Source: Chloroflexota bacterium (lineage in GTDB: Bacteria; Chloroflexota; Anaerolineae; DUEN01). From it: a stretch of 51,985 nt of DNA. How positions within the stretch are numbered: the stretch's first letter is position 1; every line of letters starts with the position of its first letter. A program made the position numbers and the translations under genes. Shown here in pieces: positions 26,327 to 34,905 of the stretch. The notes beneath the pieces were generated by a model, which was given only the letters and a program-made list of their open reading frames with translations, was not told where the DNA came from and made no database searches. The stretch is taken from positions 1-51,985 of the forward strand of contig JAADGJ010000013.1 of NCBI GenBank assembly GCA_013152435.1. Reading direction: 5' to 3'.

Positions 26327-28273
26327 TTAGTGAGAGCCGTCCACGGCGGGGAGAAACACCTGACGCTGGGCGAACACGACGACCAGGTCCACGCCGTGAA
26401 GCCGCGGGGACACGGTCGGCCCGCCATCGATGACGATCGTCGCCCGGTTGAGGCCAGGCGTCATCTTGGTCTCGTCAACGGTCACGTAAATGGCGGAGGG
26501 CGCCGTGCCTTCGGACGGTTCCAGATTCACCCACGGAACTGTGGGGACCGTCACTACGCCGGATTCCCCTTCAACCCGCACGCCATCCTCCGTGATCTCC
26601 AGCTTCCCGGACCGATCCAGCGCGTCCGACAGCGTCACCCAACTGCCGGCGGGGATCACGCCCGCCACCCAGTCGATGCCGGACCCCGTAATCAGGATTC
26701 GCGGCAGCGGGTACGTGCGGCCGGTCATCACCGTGAGCACGATCTTATCGGGCTGGACGTCAAAGGGCGGCGCCGTCAGCGTCAGATTCACCACCACTTC
26801 CTTGGGGCTTCCCGAGATGCCCGCGGCGGTCACCTGCACACGACCCTCGTACGTTCCCGGCGGCATGCCGGTGGTATCGATCAGCAACGTGATCGTCGCC
26901 GGGGTGGTACCGCTGGAGGGGCTGATGGTGAGCCACTTGGAGCCCGCCGTCACCGTCGCCGACCAAGCGAAGGATCCGCCCGCCCCCACATTCGTCACAT
27001 CCACGAAGCGATTGGTCTTGTCGCCGCTCTGCAATTGCAGGCTCAGGCTGGTGGGGGTCACACCTAATTGCGGCTCCGCTACGATCCCCTCCCCGTCCAG
27101 GTTGCCCAGAGCGATGGGGTTGCGCCCAAAGGTTCGATACGAACCGGCGATGTTGGTGTATGAGGTGTCCACATCCGGGCTCTGATAGATGCGGATCTGG
27201 GTGGACGAGAGGATGACCGCCTCAGCACGGCTATCGCCATCCACATCTCCGGCCACCACGGCTTTCCAGTTCCGCCCGATCCTCACCTCAAATGAGGGGA
27301 CCGCATCGGTGCCATAATTGCGCATGATGAAGGAGACCCCGTCATCCGTCCGGGGATCTCGCAGCAGGAAGACCTCGTCATCCCCGCTGTTGTTCACGTC
27401 GCCCAAAGCGATATCGGTGAAATAGGGATAGAACTTCTCCCCATGAACCGTATCCAAAGAGCTGCTCCCGCTCTTCCAACGCATGACCAGATACGAGTTC
27501 AGCGCCGCGATCACGTCCTGCCGTGTGAGGACGATCTCATCCTTGAGGTTGGACACGGCGTCGGTGTCGCCGATCGCGATGTCCAGCCACGGGAAGTCGT
27601 AGGATTTGTCGTGCAGCGCCGACCACGTGACGGGATTGAGGATGGTCAGCCGGCGGTCATGGAGGCTCTCCCAGTAGCGGATCATCCCGATGTCATCCCG
27701 ACCATCCGCGTTGACATCCCCCAGGGCGATGGCATCCCACGGCCAGCCGTAGCCGTTGTCTCGGACCTTCGTCCAGCTCGTGCCATCAGCGCCCCCATCC
27801 CACACGGTCAGATGCTCGCGGATCCCACCCGCGTTATCCGAGTGGGTCAGGACGATCTCGTCCCGGCCATCGGCGTCGATATCGCCCGTGGCCACCAGCT
27901 CCCACACATTGGGCGAAGCGCTACGGTTGAAGACGACCTTGGCCTGCCCCTTTTGGACGACCGGATCGAAGACCTTGGCCGTGGCCCCGCGCAACGCGAT
28001 GATCTCATCATCGCCGTCGCCGTTGAAGTCCCCTGTCGCCACCGCGGACCACCCGCTATCTGGGGACTGCCAGACCACCGCCTCCTTCCCGGGCGGCACG
28101 TACGGATCATGCACCTTGATCCGCCCCGTGGAGTCCAGATAGACGATCTCCTGATCTACAGTTGGGGCTGCAGCGACGGTGGGTATCCCTGACGGGCCCC
28201 ATAGGCCAGCCCACGGTACGGCCAATACGGCCAACACGATCAGGGCCACACCCCACGCTCTGTGTCTCTTCAT
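26327..28273 (-). CDS. Exported FG-GAP/VCBS repeat protein with BACON-like domain
   Basis: A 648-residue secreted protein. The signal peptide is cleaved near PTVAAAP. Residues of about 55-390 form an FG-GAP beta-propeller, with at least six repeats of the type GDFNGDGDDEIIALR, GDIDADGRDEIVL, GDVNADGRDDIGMI and GDVDGDSRAEAVIL, each with Asp-rich calcium loops. A BACON-like Ig-fold module follows (SAWSATVTAGSKWLTISPSSG-type, about 420-490), then a second similar module. It ends in RQVFLPAVDGSH, a variant of the Pro-Leu tail on other exported proteins here. ATG follows AGGAGGT. Adhesion or extracellular binding is likely. Confidence 0.85.
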   Translation of the reverse strand: MKRHRAWGVALIVLAVLAVPWAGLWGPSGIPTVAAAPTVDQEIVYLDSTGRIKVHDPYVPPGKEAVVWQSPDSGWSAVATGDFNGDGDDEIIALRGATAKVFDPVVQKGQAKVVFNRSASPNVWELVATGDIDADGRDEIVLTHSDNAGGIREHLTVWDGGADGTSWTKVRDNGYGWPWDAIALGDVNADGRDDIGMIRYWESLHDRRLTILNPVTWSALHDKSYDFPWLDIAIGDTDAVSNLKDEIVLTRQDVIAALNSYLVMRWKSGSSSLDTVHGEKFYPYFTDIALGDVNNSGDDEVFLLRDPRTDDGVSFIMRNYGTDAVPSFEVRIGRNWKAVVAGDVDGDSRAEAVILSSTQIRIYQSPDVDTSYTNIAGSYRTFGRNPIALGNLDGEGIVAEPQLGVTPTSLSLQLQSGDKTNRFVDVTNVGAGGSFAWSATVTAGSKWLTISPSSGTTPATITLLIDTTGMPPGTYEGRVQVTAAGISGSPKEVVVNLTLTAPPFDVQPDKIVLTVMTGRTYPLPRILITGSGIDWVAGVIPAGSWVTLSDALDRSGKLEITEDGVRVEGESGVVTVPTVPWVNLEPSEGTAPSAIYVTVDETKMTPGLNRATIVIDGGPTVSPRLHGVDLVVVFAQRQVFLPAVDGSH

Positions 28274-28328
28274 CTATACCTCCTCACAAGAGGGAATCGC
28301 CGAAAATCTCCAGCGCCTTTCGGCGGGC

Positions 28329-28357
28329 ATTATAACATAGTACCTGAGCCCTCCCAA
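28329..28357 (-). promoter_or_regulatory. Promoter of the FG-GAP protein gene
   Basis: On the minus strand, TTGGGA (28357-28352), a 17-bp spacer and TATAAT (28334-28329), about 56 bp before the ATG. Confidence 0.7.
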
Positions 28358-28404
28358 ACAGATCAAAGTGCGCCCTCATCACGATCTCTCCATGCTCTTT
28401 GTGC

Positions 28405-28433
28405 TTGACACTCCCATGGGCACATGCTAATCT
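28405..28433 (+). promoter_or_regulatory. Promoter of the class V aminotransferase-tgt-uppP group
   Basis: TTGACA at 28405-28410, a 17-bp spacer and TAATCT at 28428-28433, about 68 bp before the GTG start at 28501. It is back to back with the minus-strand promoter at 28329-28357. Confidence 0.78.
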
Positions 28434-28500
28434 ACGCCCGGGTTGCCCGGATATCAGTCCTCGCCGGGCACGCACCGACATCCCATGGAGGGCCGTCATC

Positions 28501-29628
28501 GTGAACATTCAGGCCATACGAGCGCTGTTTCCGGTCACCCAAAAGAAGGCGTACCTCAACCACGCGGCCGTGTCCCCCATGCCCAAGCCCGTCTACGACG
28601 CGATGCGTTCCTATCTGGACCAGCGGCTGCAGCAGGGCACGGCCTCATATGACGAGGAACACAACCCCCTGACGCAAGCGCGGGAACGTGCGGCGCAGCT
28701 CATCGGCGCCCGGCCGGAGGAGATCGCCATCACCCGCAACACATCCCATGGCATCATGCTGGTCGCTGAGGGGCTGGACTGGCGACCGGGCGATAATGTG
28801 GTGTGCGCGGAGACGGAGTTCCCCGCCACCGTGTATCCGTGGCGCAACCTGGAGGACCGCGGGGTGGAGATCCGCATCGTCCCGGCCCAGGGCCATCGCG
28901 TCCCCCTGGACGGGCTGCACGCCGCCATGGACCGGCGCACTCGCGTCGTGTCCATCAGCTTCGTCGAGTTCTTGACCGGATACCGCAACGATCTGGCGGC
29001 CATCGCCCAGATGTGCCGTGAGGTGGGAGCCTACCTGTGCGTTGATGCCATCCAGGGGCTTGGCGCTATCGATCTGAACGTGGAGGAGGCGGGCGTCGAC
29101 TTTCTGTCCGCCGGGGGGTTCAAATGGCTGCTGGGCCCCACCGGAGCGGGCATCTTCTACTGCCGGCAGGAGCGCCTCAACGACCTGAGCCAGGCCATAC
29201 TGGGCTTCGGCGGCGTGGATGCGGAGCCGGGGGACTACTTCCACTTCGATCTGCCGTGGAAGCAGGATGCCTCACGCTTTGAGGAGGGCGTCCTGGCCTT
29301 CAACAGCGTTACGGGCCTCGCCGCCAGCCTGAAGTTTATCCTCGACGTGGGGATCCCCCAGATCCAGGCTCGCGTGCTGGACCTGACCGGCTACCTGCTG
29401 GAGCAGCTTCAAGGGCGCCAGGTGGAGATCATCACCCCGCACGCACGACCGGGGGAGCGCTCCGGCATCGTCTCGTTCATCCCCAGGGGAGAGGACCCGG
29501 CCCTGCTGGTCGAGCGCATGGAGGAGGAGGACATCGTCGTCTCCCAGCGCGGCCCCGCCATCCGGGTGTCACCCCATTTCTACAACACCACCGAGGAGAT
29601 CGATCGGGTTCTCGAGTTCATCCCATGA
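28501..29628 (+). CDS. Class V aminotransferase (cysteine desulfurase-like)
   Basis: A 375-residue PLP enzyme. YLNHAAVSPMP is the N-terminal signature of class V proteins. ITRNTSHGIMLVAEGL binds cofactor phosphate, LCVDAIQGLGAIDLNVEEAG has the ring-stacking Asp-Ala, and SAGGFKWLLGPTGAGIFYC carries the Schiff-base Lys. There is no clear catalytic Cys loop of a NifS/IscS desulfurase, so it may be an isopenicillin-epimerase-like or related enzyme. GTG 28501 follows GGAGGG; ATGs further upstream overlap the promoter. It overlaps tgt by ATGA. Confidence 0.88.
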   Translation: MNIQAIRALFPVTQKKAYLNHAAVSPMPKPVYDAMRSYLDQRLQQGTASYDEEHNPLTQARERAAQLIGARPEEIAITRNTSHGIMLVAEGLDWRPGDNVVCAETEFPATVYPWRNLEDRGVEIRIVPAQGHRVPLDGLHAAMDRRTRVVSISFVEFLTGYRNDLAAIAQMCREVGAYLCVDAIQGLGAIDLNVEEAGVDFLSAGGFKWLLGPTGAGIFYCRQERLNDLSQAILGFGGVDAEPGDYFHFDLPWKQDASRFEEGVLAFNSVTGLAASLKFILDVGIPQIQARVLDLTGYLLEQLQGRQVEIITPHARPGERSGIVSFIPRGEDPALLVERMEEEDIVVSQRGPAIRVSPHFYNTTEEIDRVLEFIP

Positions 29629-30827
29629 CGTTCCCAAATCCCCAATCTTCATCCCAACACCCGCCTTCATTCCATTTCTCCATAGAGGCCACGGACGGCT
29701 CGGCCCGTGTCGGCGTCTTCCATACCCCTCACGGTCCTATCCACATGCCCTGCTTCGCGCCGGTGGGCACCCAGGCCACCGTGAAGACGGTCACCCCGCA
29801 CGAGCTGGAGGCGCTCGGCGCCGAGCTGATCCTGGCCAATACGTATCATCTCTATCTGCGTCCCGGGGCCGAGCTCATCGCCCGTCTGGGTGGGCTGCAC
29901 CGCTTCATGGCCTGGGACCATCCTATCCTCACCGACTCCGGTGGGTTTCAGATCTTCAGCCTGGCCCACATGCGACGGGTGGACGAGGACGGCGTCACGT
30001 TCCGGTCGCACATCGACGGCTCGGAACATCGCTTCACACCCGAACTGGCGATCCAGACCCAGGAGCTGCTGGGCGCCGACATCATCATGTGCCTGGACGA
30101 ATGCCCCGACCCCAGGGATCGGGCCTATAATGAGGAGGCGCTGCGCCGCACCCACGCCTGGGCGGAGCGGTGCAAGGCCGCCCAGCGACGGAAGGACCAG
30201 GCGCTGTTCGGCATCGTCCAGGGCGGCATCTTCCCCGATCTGCGGGCGGAGAGCGCCCGATTCCTGAGCGCCCTGGACTTCCCCGGTTACGCCATCGGCG
30301 GGCTGTCCGTCGGCGAGACGAAGGAGGAGATGTACGCCACGCTGGACGCGCTGATGCCGCTTATGCCGACCGACCGGCCGCGCTATCTCATGGGCGTGGG
30401 CACGCCGGAGGACATCCTGGAGGCCGTGGCCCGGGGCATCGACCTGTTCGATTGCGTGCTGCCCACCCGGGTGGCCCGCAACGGGGGGCTGCTCACCCGA
30501 CGGGGTCGGATCAACCTGCGCAGCGCCCGGTTCGCCGAGGACCCCGATCCCGTGGAGCCGGGCTGCACCTGTTACACCTGCCAACACTTCAGCCGGGCCT
30601 ACCTGCGCCACCTGTTCAAGGCGGGCGAGGTCCTGGCCCTGCGGCTGGCCACCCTCCACAACCTGCACTTTATGCTCCGCCTGATGGACGACGTGCGTGC
30701 ACACATCCGGGCGGGCACGTATTTGCAGTTCAAGGCGGAGTTCCTGGCTCACTACACCCTGCCCGATCAGGAGGCCCGACACGCGCAGTTGGAGCGTCGT
30801 CGGAAGGCCCTCAACCGGAGGACCTGA
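29625..30827 (+). CDS. tgt: tRNA-guanine transglycosylase
   Basis: A 400-residue bacterial Tgt, which exchanges guanine-34 for preQ1 in queuosine-type tRNAs. MPCFAPVGTQATVK, LANTYHLYLRPG and ILTDSGGFQIFSLA (catalytic Asp) are present. So are GALFGIVQGGIFPDLR-like ALFGIVQGG, AIGGLSVGETKEEM and FDCVLPTRVARNGGLLT. The zinc site is CTCYTCQHF with a following His. The length is close to typical. The start overlaps the previous gene; uppP follows 48 bp later. Confidence 0.96.
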   Translation: MTFPNPQSSSQHPPSFHFSIEATDGSARVGVFHTPHGPIHMPCFAPVGTQATVKTVTPHELEALGAELILANTYHLYLRPGAELIARLGGLHRFMAWDHPILTDSGGFQIFSLAHMRRVDEDGVTFRSHIDGSEHRFTPELAIQTQELLGADIIMCLDECPDPRDRAYNEEALRRTHAWAERCKAAQRRKDQALFGIVQGGIFPDLRAESARFLSALDFPGYAIGGLSVGETKEEMYATLDALMPLMPTDRPRYLMGVGTPEDILEAVARGIDLFDCVLPTRVARNGGLLTRRGRINLRSARFAEDPDPVEPGCTCYTCQHFSRAYLRHLFKAGEVLALRLATLHNLHFMLRLMDDVRAHIRAGTYLQFKAEFLAHYTLPDQEARHAQLERRRKALNRRT

Positions 30828-30875
30828 GGCCCTCTCCACCTCAGAAGCCACGAAAAGCCACGACAGGAGGCACGT

Positions 30876-31688
30876 TTGAACCCTTTTCAGGCATTGGTGC
30901 TCGGCATTCTGCAAGGTGCCACCGAATTCCTGCCCATCTCCAGCTCTGGACATCTGGTGCTCATCCCCTGGCTGCTGAACTGGCAACCATCCAGCCTGCT
31001 GTTCGATACGATGGTCCATTGGGGGACGCTGACAGCCGTCATCATCTACTTCTGGCATGACCTGCTGCGGCTGGTCATCGCTGGGGCCCGTGGCCTGTTC
31101 CGGAGATCCCTGGACGATCCCGACGCCCGCCTGGCGTGGGGGATCGTGGTCGGCACCATCCCGGCCGTGATCCTGGGCTACCTGTTTAAGGACCAGTTCG
31201 AGGCGCTGTTCCTGAACCCCCGGGCGGTCAGCGGGTTCCTACTGCTCACCGCCCTCGTGCTGTTCATATCCGAGCGGTGGAGCCGGCAACGCCGCCCGCT
31301 CCGGGAGGTGGGCCTGGCGGACGCGCTGCTCATCGGCCTAGCGCAGGCCACGGCCATCACCCCCGGGATCTCCCGCTCCGGCGCCACCATCGCGGCCGGG
31401 CTGGGCCGCGGGCTGCGCCGGGAGACGGCTGCCCATTACAGCTTCCTGCTCGCCACCCCGGCCCTGCTGGGCGCCGGCCTGCTCCAACTCGTCGAGGCCA
31501 CCACCGCCGGCGAGCTAGGCGCGCAGGTAGGCACCCTGATCATCGGGTTCCTGACAGCCGCCATCACCGGCTACCTCTGCATCCGCTTCCTGCTGCGCTA
31601 CTTACAACATGGGAAGCTCTACATATTCGCGGCCTACTGCGCCCTGGCCGGTTTGGGCGGCCTGACGCTTTCCTTCATCCGGGGCTGA
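30876..31688 (+). CDS. uppP: Undecaprenyl-diphosphatase
   Basis: A 270-residue membrane enzyme of the UppP/BacA family that dephosphorylates undecaprenyl diphosphate to recycle the peptidoglycan lipid carrier. The motif LGILQGATEFLPISSSGHL contains the conserved Glu and SSSGH. The second motif is ITPGISRSGATIAAGL with the catalytic Arg region. About seven or eight membrane segments are evident. The start is TTG at 30876, five bases after AGGAGG. A strong homologue of the standard enzyme. Confidence 0.95.
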   Translation: MNPFQALVLGILQGATEFLPISSSGHLVLIPWLLNWQPSSLLFDTMVHWGTLTAVIIYFWHDLLRLVIAGARGLFRRSLDDPDARLAWGIVVGTIPAVILGYLFKDQFEALFLNPRAVSGFLLLTALVLFISERWSRQRRPLREVGLADALLIGLAQATAITPGISRSGATIAAGLGRGLRRETAAHYSFLLATPALLGAGLLQLVEATTAGELGAQVGTLIIGFLTAAITGYLCIRFLLRYLQHGKLYIFAAYCALAGLGGLTLSFIRG

Positions 31689-31694
31689 CCGCAT

Positions 31695-32561
31695 ATGTCC
31701 ATCGGGCATAACCCAGGGAGGCAGACCACAGGAAAAGCCGGCGGCCGCTGGCTTACAGGCGGGATCATCTGGCTTGTCATCACGCTGATGACGGCGTGCA
31801 GCCCCGCGGCGGTCACGCCCACGCCTTCCACGCTGCACATCGCCGGGTCGGCCAGCATGGGACCACTGCTCCGAGACCTGGAGCAGGCCTTTTACGCGCA
31901 ACACCCGGAGATCTACCTGGATATCCAGGAGGACAACACATCCCTGGGGCTGGCCCTGCTGGCCGATGGCGAAATCGACATGGCAGCGGCCTCATGGCTA
32001 CCCGAAGAGCTACCGGAGACATGGATGGCGACCCCGATCGCCTGGGATGGGATCGCCGTCATCGTGTATCCGGACAATCCACTGGAGGAGCTGACTATGC
32101 TCCAGCTACGTCAGCTGTTCGCCGGGTGGGCCTTCCGTTGGGAGGACGTGGGAGCGCCGATGGGCACGCCGGATACGGAGGCGACGATCCATATCCTCAG
32201 CCGGGAGGACGGCTCCGGGACGAGAGCCATCTTCGAGGAGCGTGTGATGGGGGAGGAGCGGGTGACCCTGACGGCGCTGGTGATGCCCGGGGGCGACGCC
32301 GTCGTGGACTACGTCGCCGAGCATCCCCAGGCCATCGGATACGTCTCCATGGGACAGGTGGACGAGCGGGTCAAGATGTTGCGGATCGAGGGAATACGGC
32401 CGACCCCGGAGACGGTGAGCGATGGCAGTTACCACCTGGCCCGGCCGTTCTACCTCGTCACACGGGGGGAGCCCACCGGCCCCGGCAAACGCTTCATCGA
32501 TTTCGTTTTGAGCCCGGCAGGGCAGACGATCGTAAGCAAACGCTACGGGCGCATTCGGTAG
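31695..32561 (+). CDS. PstS-like phosphate-binding lipoprotein
   Basis: A 288-residue periplasmic-type solute-binding protein with a lipobox at VITLMTAC. The PBP-like domain begins LHIAGSASMGPLLRDLEQAF, as in PstS (GSTTV position). It contains DMAAASWLPEE, IAWDGIAVIVYPDNPLEELT and the anion-binding signature REDGSGTRAIFEERV. No pst permease or ATPase genes are nearby, so it may act as an orphan binding or sensing protein. An ATG 6 bp after uppP suggests cotranscription. The stop is followed at once by cassette-like repeat G7. Confidence 0.85.
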   Translation: MSIGHNPGRQTTGKAGGRWLTGGIIWLVITLMTACSPAAVTPTPSTLHIAGSASMGPLLRDLEQAFYAQHPEIYLDIQEDNTSLGLALLADGEIDMAAASWLPEELPETWMATPIAWDGIAVIVYPDNPLEELTMLQLRQLFAGWAFRWEDVGAPMGTPDTEATIHILSREDGSGTRAIFEERVMGEERVTLTALVMPGGDAVVDYVAEHPQAIGYVSMGQVDERVKMLRIEGIRPTPETVSDGSYHLARPFYLVTRGEPTGPGKRFIDFVLSPAGQTIVSKRYGRIR

Positions 32562-32612
32562 TATTGCGTGGTGCGTATTGCGTATTACGTGGTGCGTATT
32601 GCGTGGTGCGTT
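32561..32612. repeat. Gap cassette G7, single arm of the GTATTGCGT word
   Basis: Tandem variants of GTATTGCGTGGTGC fill the gap between the PstS-like gene and the next. It is the same word as the right arms of G1, G2 and G4, 14 kb away, but without a left arm. Confidence 0.7.
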
Positions 32613-32631
32613 GATGGAGGAGCGATCACCG

Positions 32632-33552
32632 ATGTCATTCGCCTTATCATCCATGTGGTCACAGCACAGGTTCGAAGATCTGCGGTCCCTGGCGCAGGCC
32701 GCCATGGCGCTGGGGTTCCCTTCATTGGAGATCAGCCACATCGTCACCCCGGACCAGGTGGCCGACCTCCGGCCGGGGGACATCCCCATCCTGTCCGTGC
32801 ACTACCCGGCCCCCACCCGGCCATCACCCTATGGCCGCCCGGCCGACACCTTCCTCTCCTCCCCCGATGAGGAGAGGCGACAATGGGCCGTGGCTCAGGG
32901 CGAACGCTGTCTGCAATTTGCGGCCGAGATGGGCGCCCAGGCCGTGTGCGTACACCTGGGCACGGTCGACATGCCCACCCACTGGGAGTGGGCGCTGGAA
33001 CAGCGCTATCTGGGAGGGCAAAGCCAATCCCCTCTCTACACGAAACTCCGTGATCACATCATCGCTGAGCGCGCCGAGCGCGCCCCCGCCTATCTGGACG
33101 CGACCCGTCGCAGCCTGGATGCGCTGGCGAAGATCGCACAGCGCCTGGGGGTGCGCATCGGGATCGAGTCTCGCCGTCACTATCGGGAGATCCCTATCCT
33201 GGACGACCTGGCTATTTTGCTACGCGAACACGACCCCGACCTCGTGGGATTGTGGTATGATATGGGCCACGTACAGGTGCTGGCCAACCTGGGCTTCCAC
33301 CGACACCAGGACTGGCTGGACGTCTTCGCCGACCGGATCGTGGGGGTACACCTGCACGACGTGATCGGCCTGCGAGATCACCTGCTGCCCGGGCTGGGCG
33401 AGCTGGATTTCGCCCACATCGCCCGCCATCTGCCCAACACAGCCGTACGCACTCTGGAGCTGGACTGGTACTATGAAGGCGAGGAATTGCAGGAAGGCCT
33501 GATGCACGTCCGGGCGGCCGGCTGCATTCCGGAGGAGTCCATCACCTCATGA
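32632..33552 (+). CDS. TIM-barrel sugar phosphate isomerase/epimerase-like protein
   Basis: A 306-residue protein of the xylose-isomerase-like TIM-barrel (AP endonuclease 2) superfamily. Supporting segments are FPSLEISHIVTPDQ, AVCVHLGTVDMP, RIGIESRRHYREIP (metal Glu), VGLWYDMGHVQVL (metal Asp/His) and VGVHLHDVIGLRDHLLPGLGELDF (HxHD and the conserved G.G..DF). These residues form the usual divalent-metal site. The start ATG 32632 follows GGAGGAG. The substrate is not predictable. It overlaps the next gene by ATGA. Confidence 0.85.
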   Translation: MSFALSSMWSQHRFEDLRSLAQAAMALGFPSLEISHIVTPDQVADLRPGDIPILSVHYPAPTRPSPYGRPADTFLSSPDEERRQWAVAQGERCLQFAAEMGAQAVCVHLGTVDMPTHWEWALEQRYLGGQSQSPLYTKLRDHIIAERAERAPAYLDATRRSLDALAKIAQRLGVRIGIESRRHYREIPILDDLAILLREHDPDLVGLWYDMGHVQVLANLGFHRHQDWLDVFADRIVGVHLHDVIGLRDHLLPGLGELDFAHIARHLPNTAVRTLELDWYYEGEELQEGLMHVRAAGCIPEESITS

Positions 33553-34580
33553 GCGACGATTCGCCGCGCCTGGCGTGCCTGCTGGCGCCGCAACGCAATC
33601 CGCAATACGCCGACCTGGTCGCACAGCTGGCGCTGCCGGAGCTGGAGATGAGCCCTCTGGGCCCGCTGATCGAGCGGGCGGAGCGCCGGGAGATCGCCGG
33701 GGTGCCGTTCCTGGTGCTCTCCCTACGCGATACCCCAGATCCTGATCGATTATCCTGCCTGGGCGAGATGTCCATGACCCAGGGGTTCTTCTGGCTGGAG
33801 GAGGAGCTCGGCGGGCTGAGCGGGCCATGGCTCCAGCCCATCGACGTGCCCACGCCCGTTGGCCTCCCCCCCACCCTGCTCTACGCCCGTCGCTATCGGG
33901 GCAAGACCAACGAGGATCTCACCCGCTTCCTGCTCAACGCGGCCCGCTTCGCGTCGGATTTCGCCCAGGCCCCGGGCCCGTTGGACGTACTGGATCCCCT
34001 GTGCGGCGGCGGCACGACGCTCTTCGCCGCTCTGGTCGCCGGCCACAACGCGTACGGCGTCGACCACACCCGCAACGACGTCGCCTCCACCGCCAGCTTT
34101 CTGCGCAACTTCCTGACCGAGGCCAGGATCCGCCATGAGATCCGAGAGGAGCGGCTGCGCAACCTAGGACGCCGCTGGACCTTCACCGTCGAGGGCCCCG
34201 CGGGCCCGCGGACCTGCGTGTTGGCCCACGGGGATACCACCGACGCGTCGGCGCTGCTGCCCGGTCTGCATCCACACCTGATCGTGGGCGACCTGCCCTA
34301 CGGCATTCAGCACAAAGGGAGGGTGCTGGATCTGCTGAGCTCCGGGCTGCCCGTCTGGACGCGAATGCTCCGCCCGGGCGGCGGGCTGGCGTTGGCATGG
34401 GACGCCACGCGGCTCCCGAGGGAGGAGATGCTGGCGGCGGCGAGCCAGGCGGCGCCGGACATGGAGTTCCTAGACACGGCCCCATGGAACGGCCTGACGC
34501 ACGCGGTGGATCGCGTGATCAAGCGGCGCGATGTACTGACAGGCCGTCGCCGCGGTCTACAGGCGGATGACAAGCATTGA
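33549..34580 (+). CDS. SAM-dependent RNA/DNA methyltransferase (UPF0020/TRM11-like)
   Basis: A 343-residue Rossmann-fold methyltransferase. LDPLCGGGTTLFAAL is the SAM-binding motif I (DPxCGGGT, as in THUMP-type methylases). AYGVDHTRNDV is motif II. IVGDLPYGIQHKG is the catalytic motif IV, the D-L-P-Y form of the N/D-P-P-Y box for exocyclic-amine methylation. There is no clear THUMP domain at the N-terminus. Guanosine N2 or adenosine N6 of tRNA/rRNA is the likely target class. Translationally coupled to the upstream isomerase. Confidence 0.82.
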   Translation: MSDDSPRLACLLAPQRNPQYADLVAQLALPELEMSPLGPLIERAERREIAGVPFLVLSLRDTPDPDRLSCLGEMSMTQGFFWLEEELGGLSGPWLQPIDVPTPVGLPPTLLYARRYRGKTNEDLTRFLLNAARFASDFAQAPGPLDVLDPLCGGGTTLFAALVAGHNAYGVDHTRNDVASTASFLRNFLTEARIRHEIREERLRNLGRRWTFTVEGPAGPRTCVLAHGDTTDASALLPGLHPHLIVGDLPYGIQHKGRVLDLLSSGLPVWTRMLRPGGGLALAWDATRLPREEMLAAASQAAPDMEFLDTAPWNGLTHAVDRVIKRRDVLTGRRRGLQADDKH

Positions 34581-34600
34581 TATGCGAAAGCTCACTCTCG

Positions 34601-34848
34601 TGAGAGCGTGTCTGAAAATTTACCGGCAAGGTGCCTGAAGGTCTCCCTCAACGACCGGCTCCACAGGGGGAGGTGTGGAGGGGAAGTCCCCTCCACGGAA
34701 ATCTCTCTTTTCCGGCCTGCACCTGCCTCTCTCGGCCCCTCCCGAAGGACCCAGGCCGAGGCCAGGCAGGTCGAAGGCAGGAGAGGGACTTTTTCCGGAG
34801 GGCCTCCTCATAGCGGAAGCAATGGCATGCCTCAGACACACTCTGAGA
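34601..34848. repeat. MITE-like element B, copy 2 (opposite orientation)
   Basis: An element of about 248 bp bounded by TGAGAGCGTGTCTGA and TCAGACACACTCTGA inverted repeats. Its reverse complement aligns with 8475-8738 along the whole length by eye. It has no coding capacity and occupies most of the 325-bp gap between the methyltransferase and the ProRS-like gene. Confidence 0.75.
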
Positions 34849-34905
34849 CATTCGGCGCCGGAGATCGTTCCAGACGAAGCAGAACATTGATTCGGAGGGA
34901 CAGCG

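Noticed and set aside
28399-28500. N-terminal extension of the class V aminotransferase to 28399
   Set aside because: The extension runs over the promoter -35/-10 elements; GTG 28501 has a good ribosome site and matches the family start.
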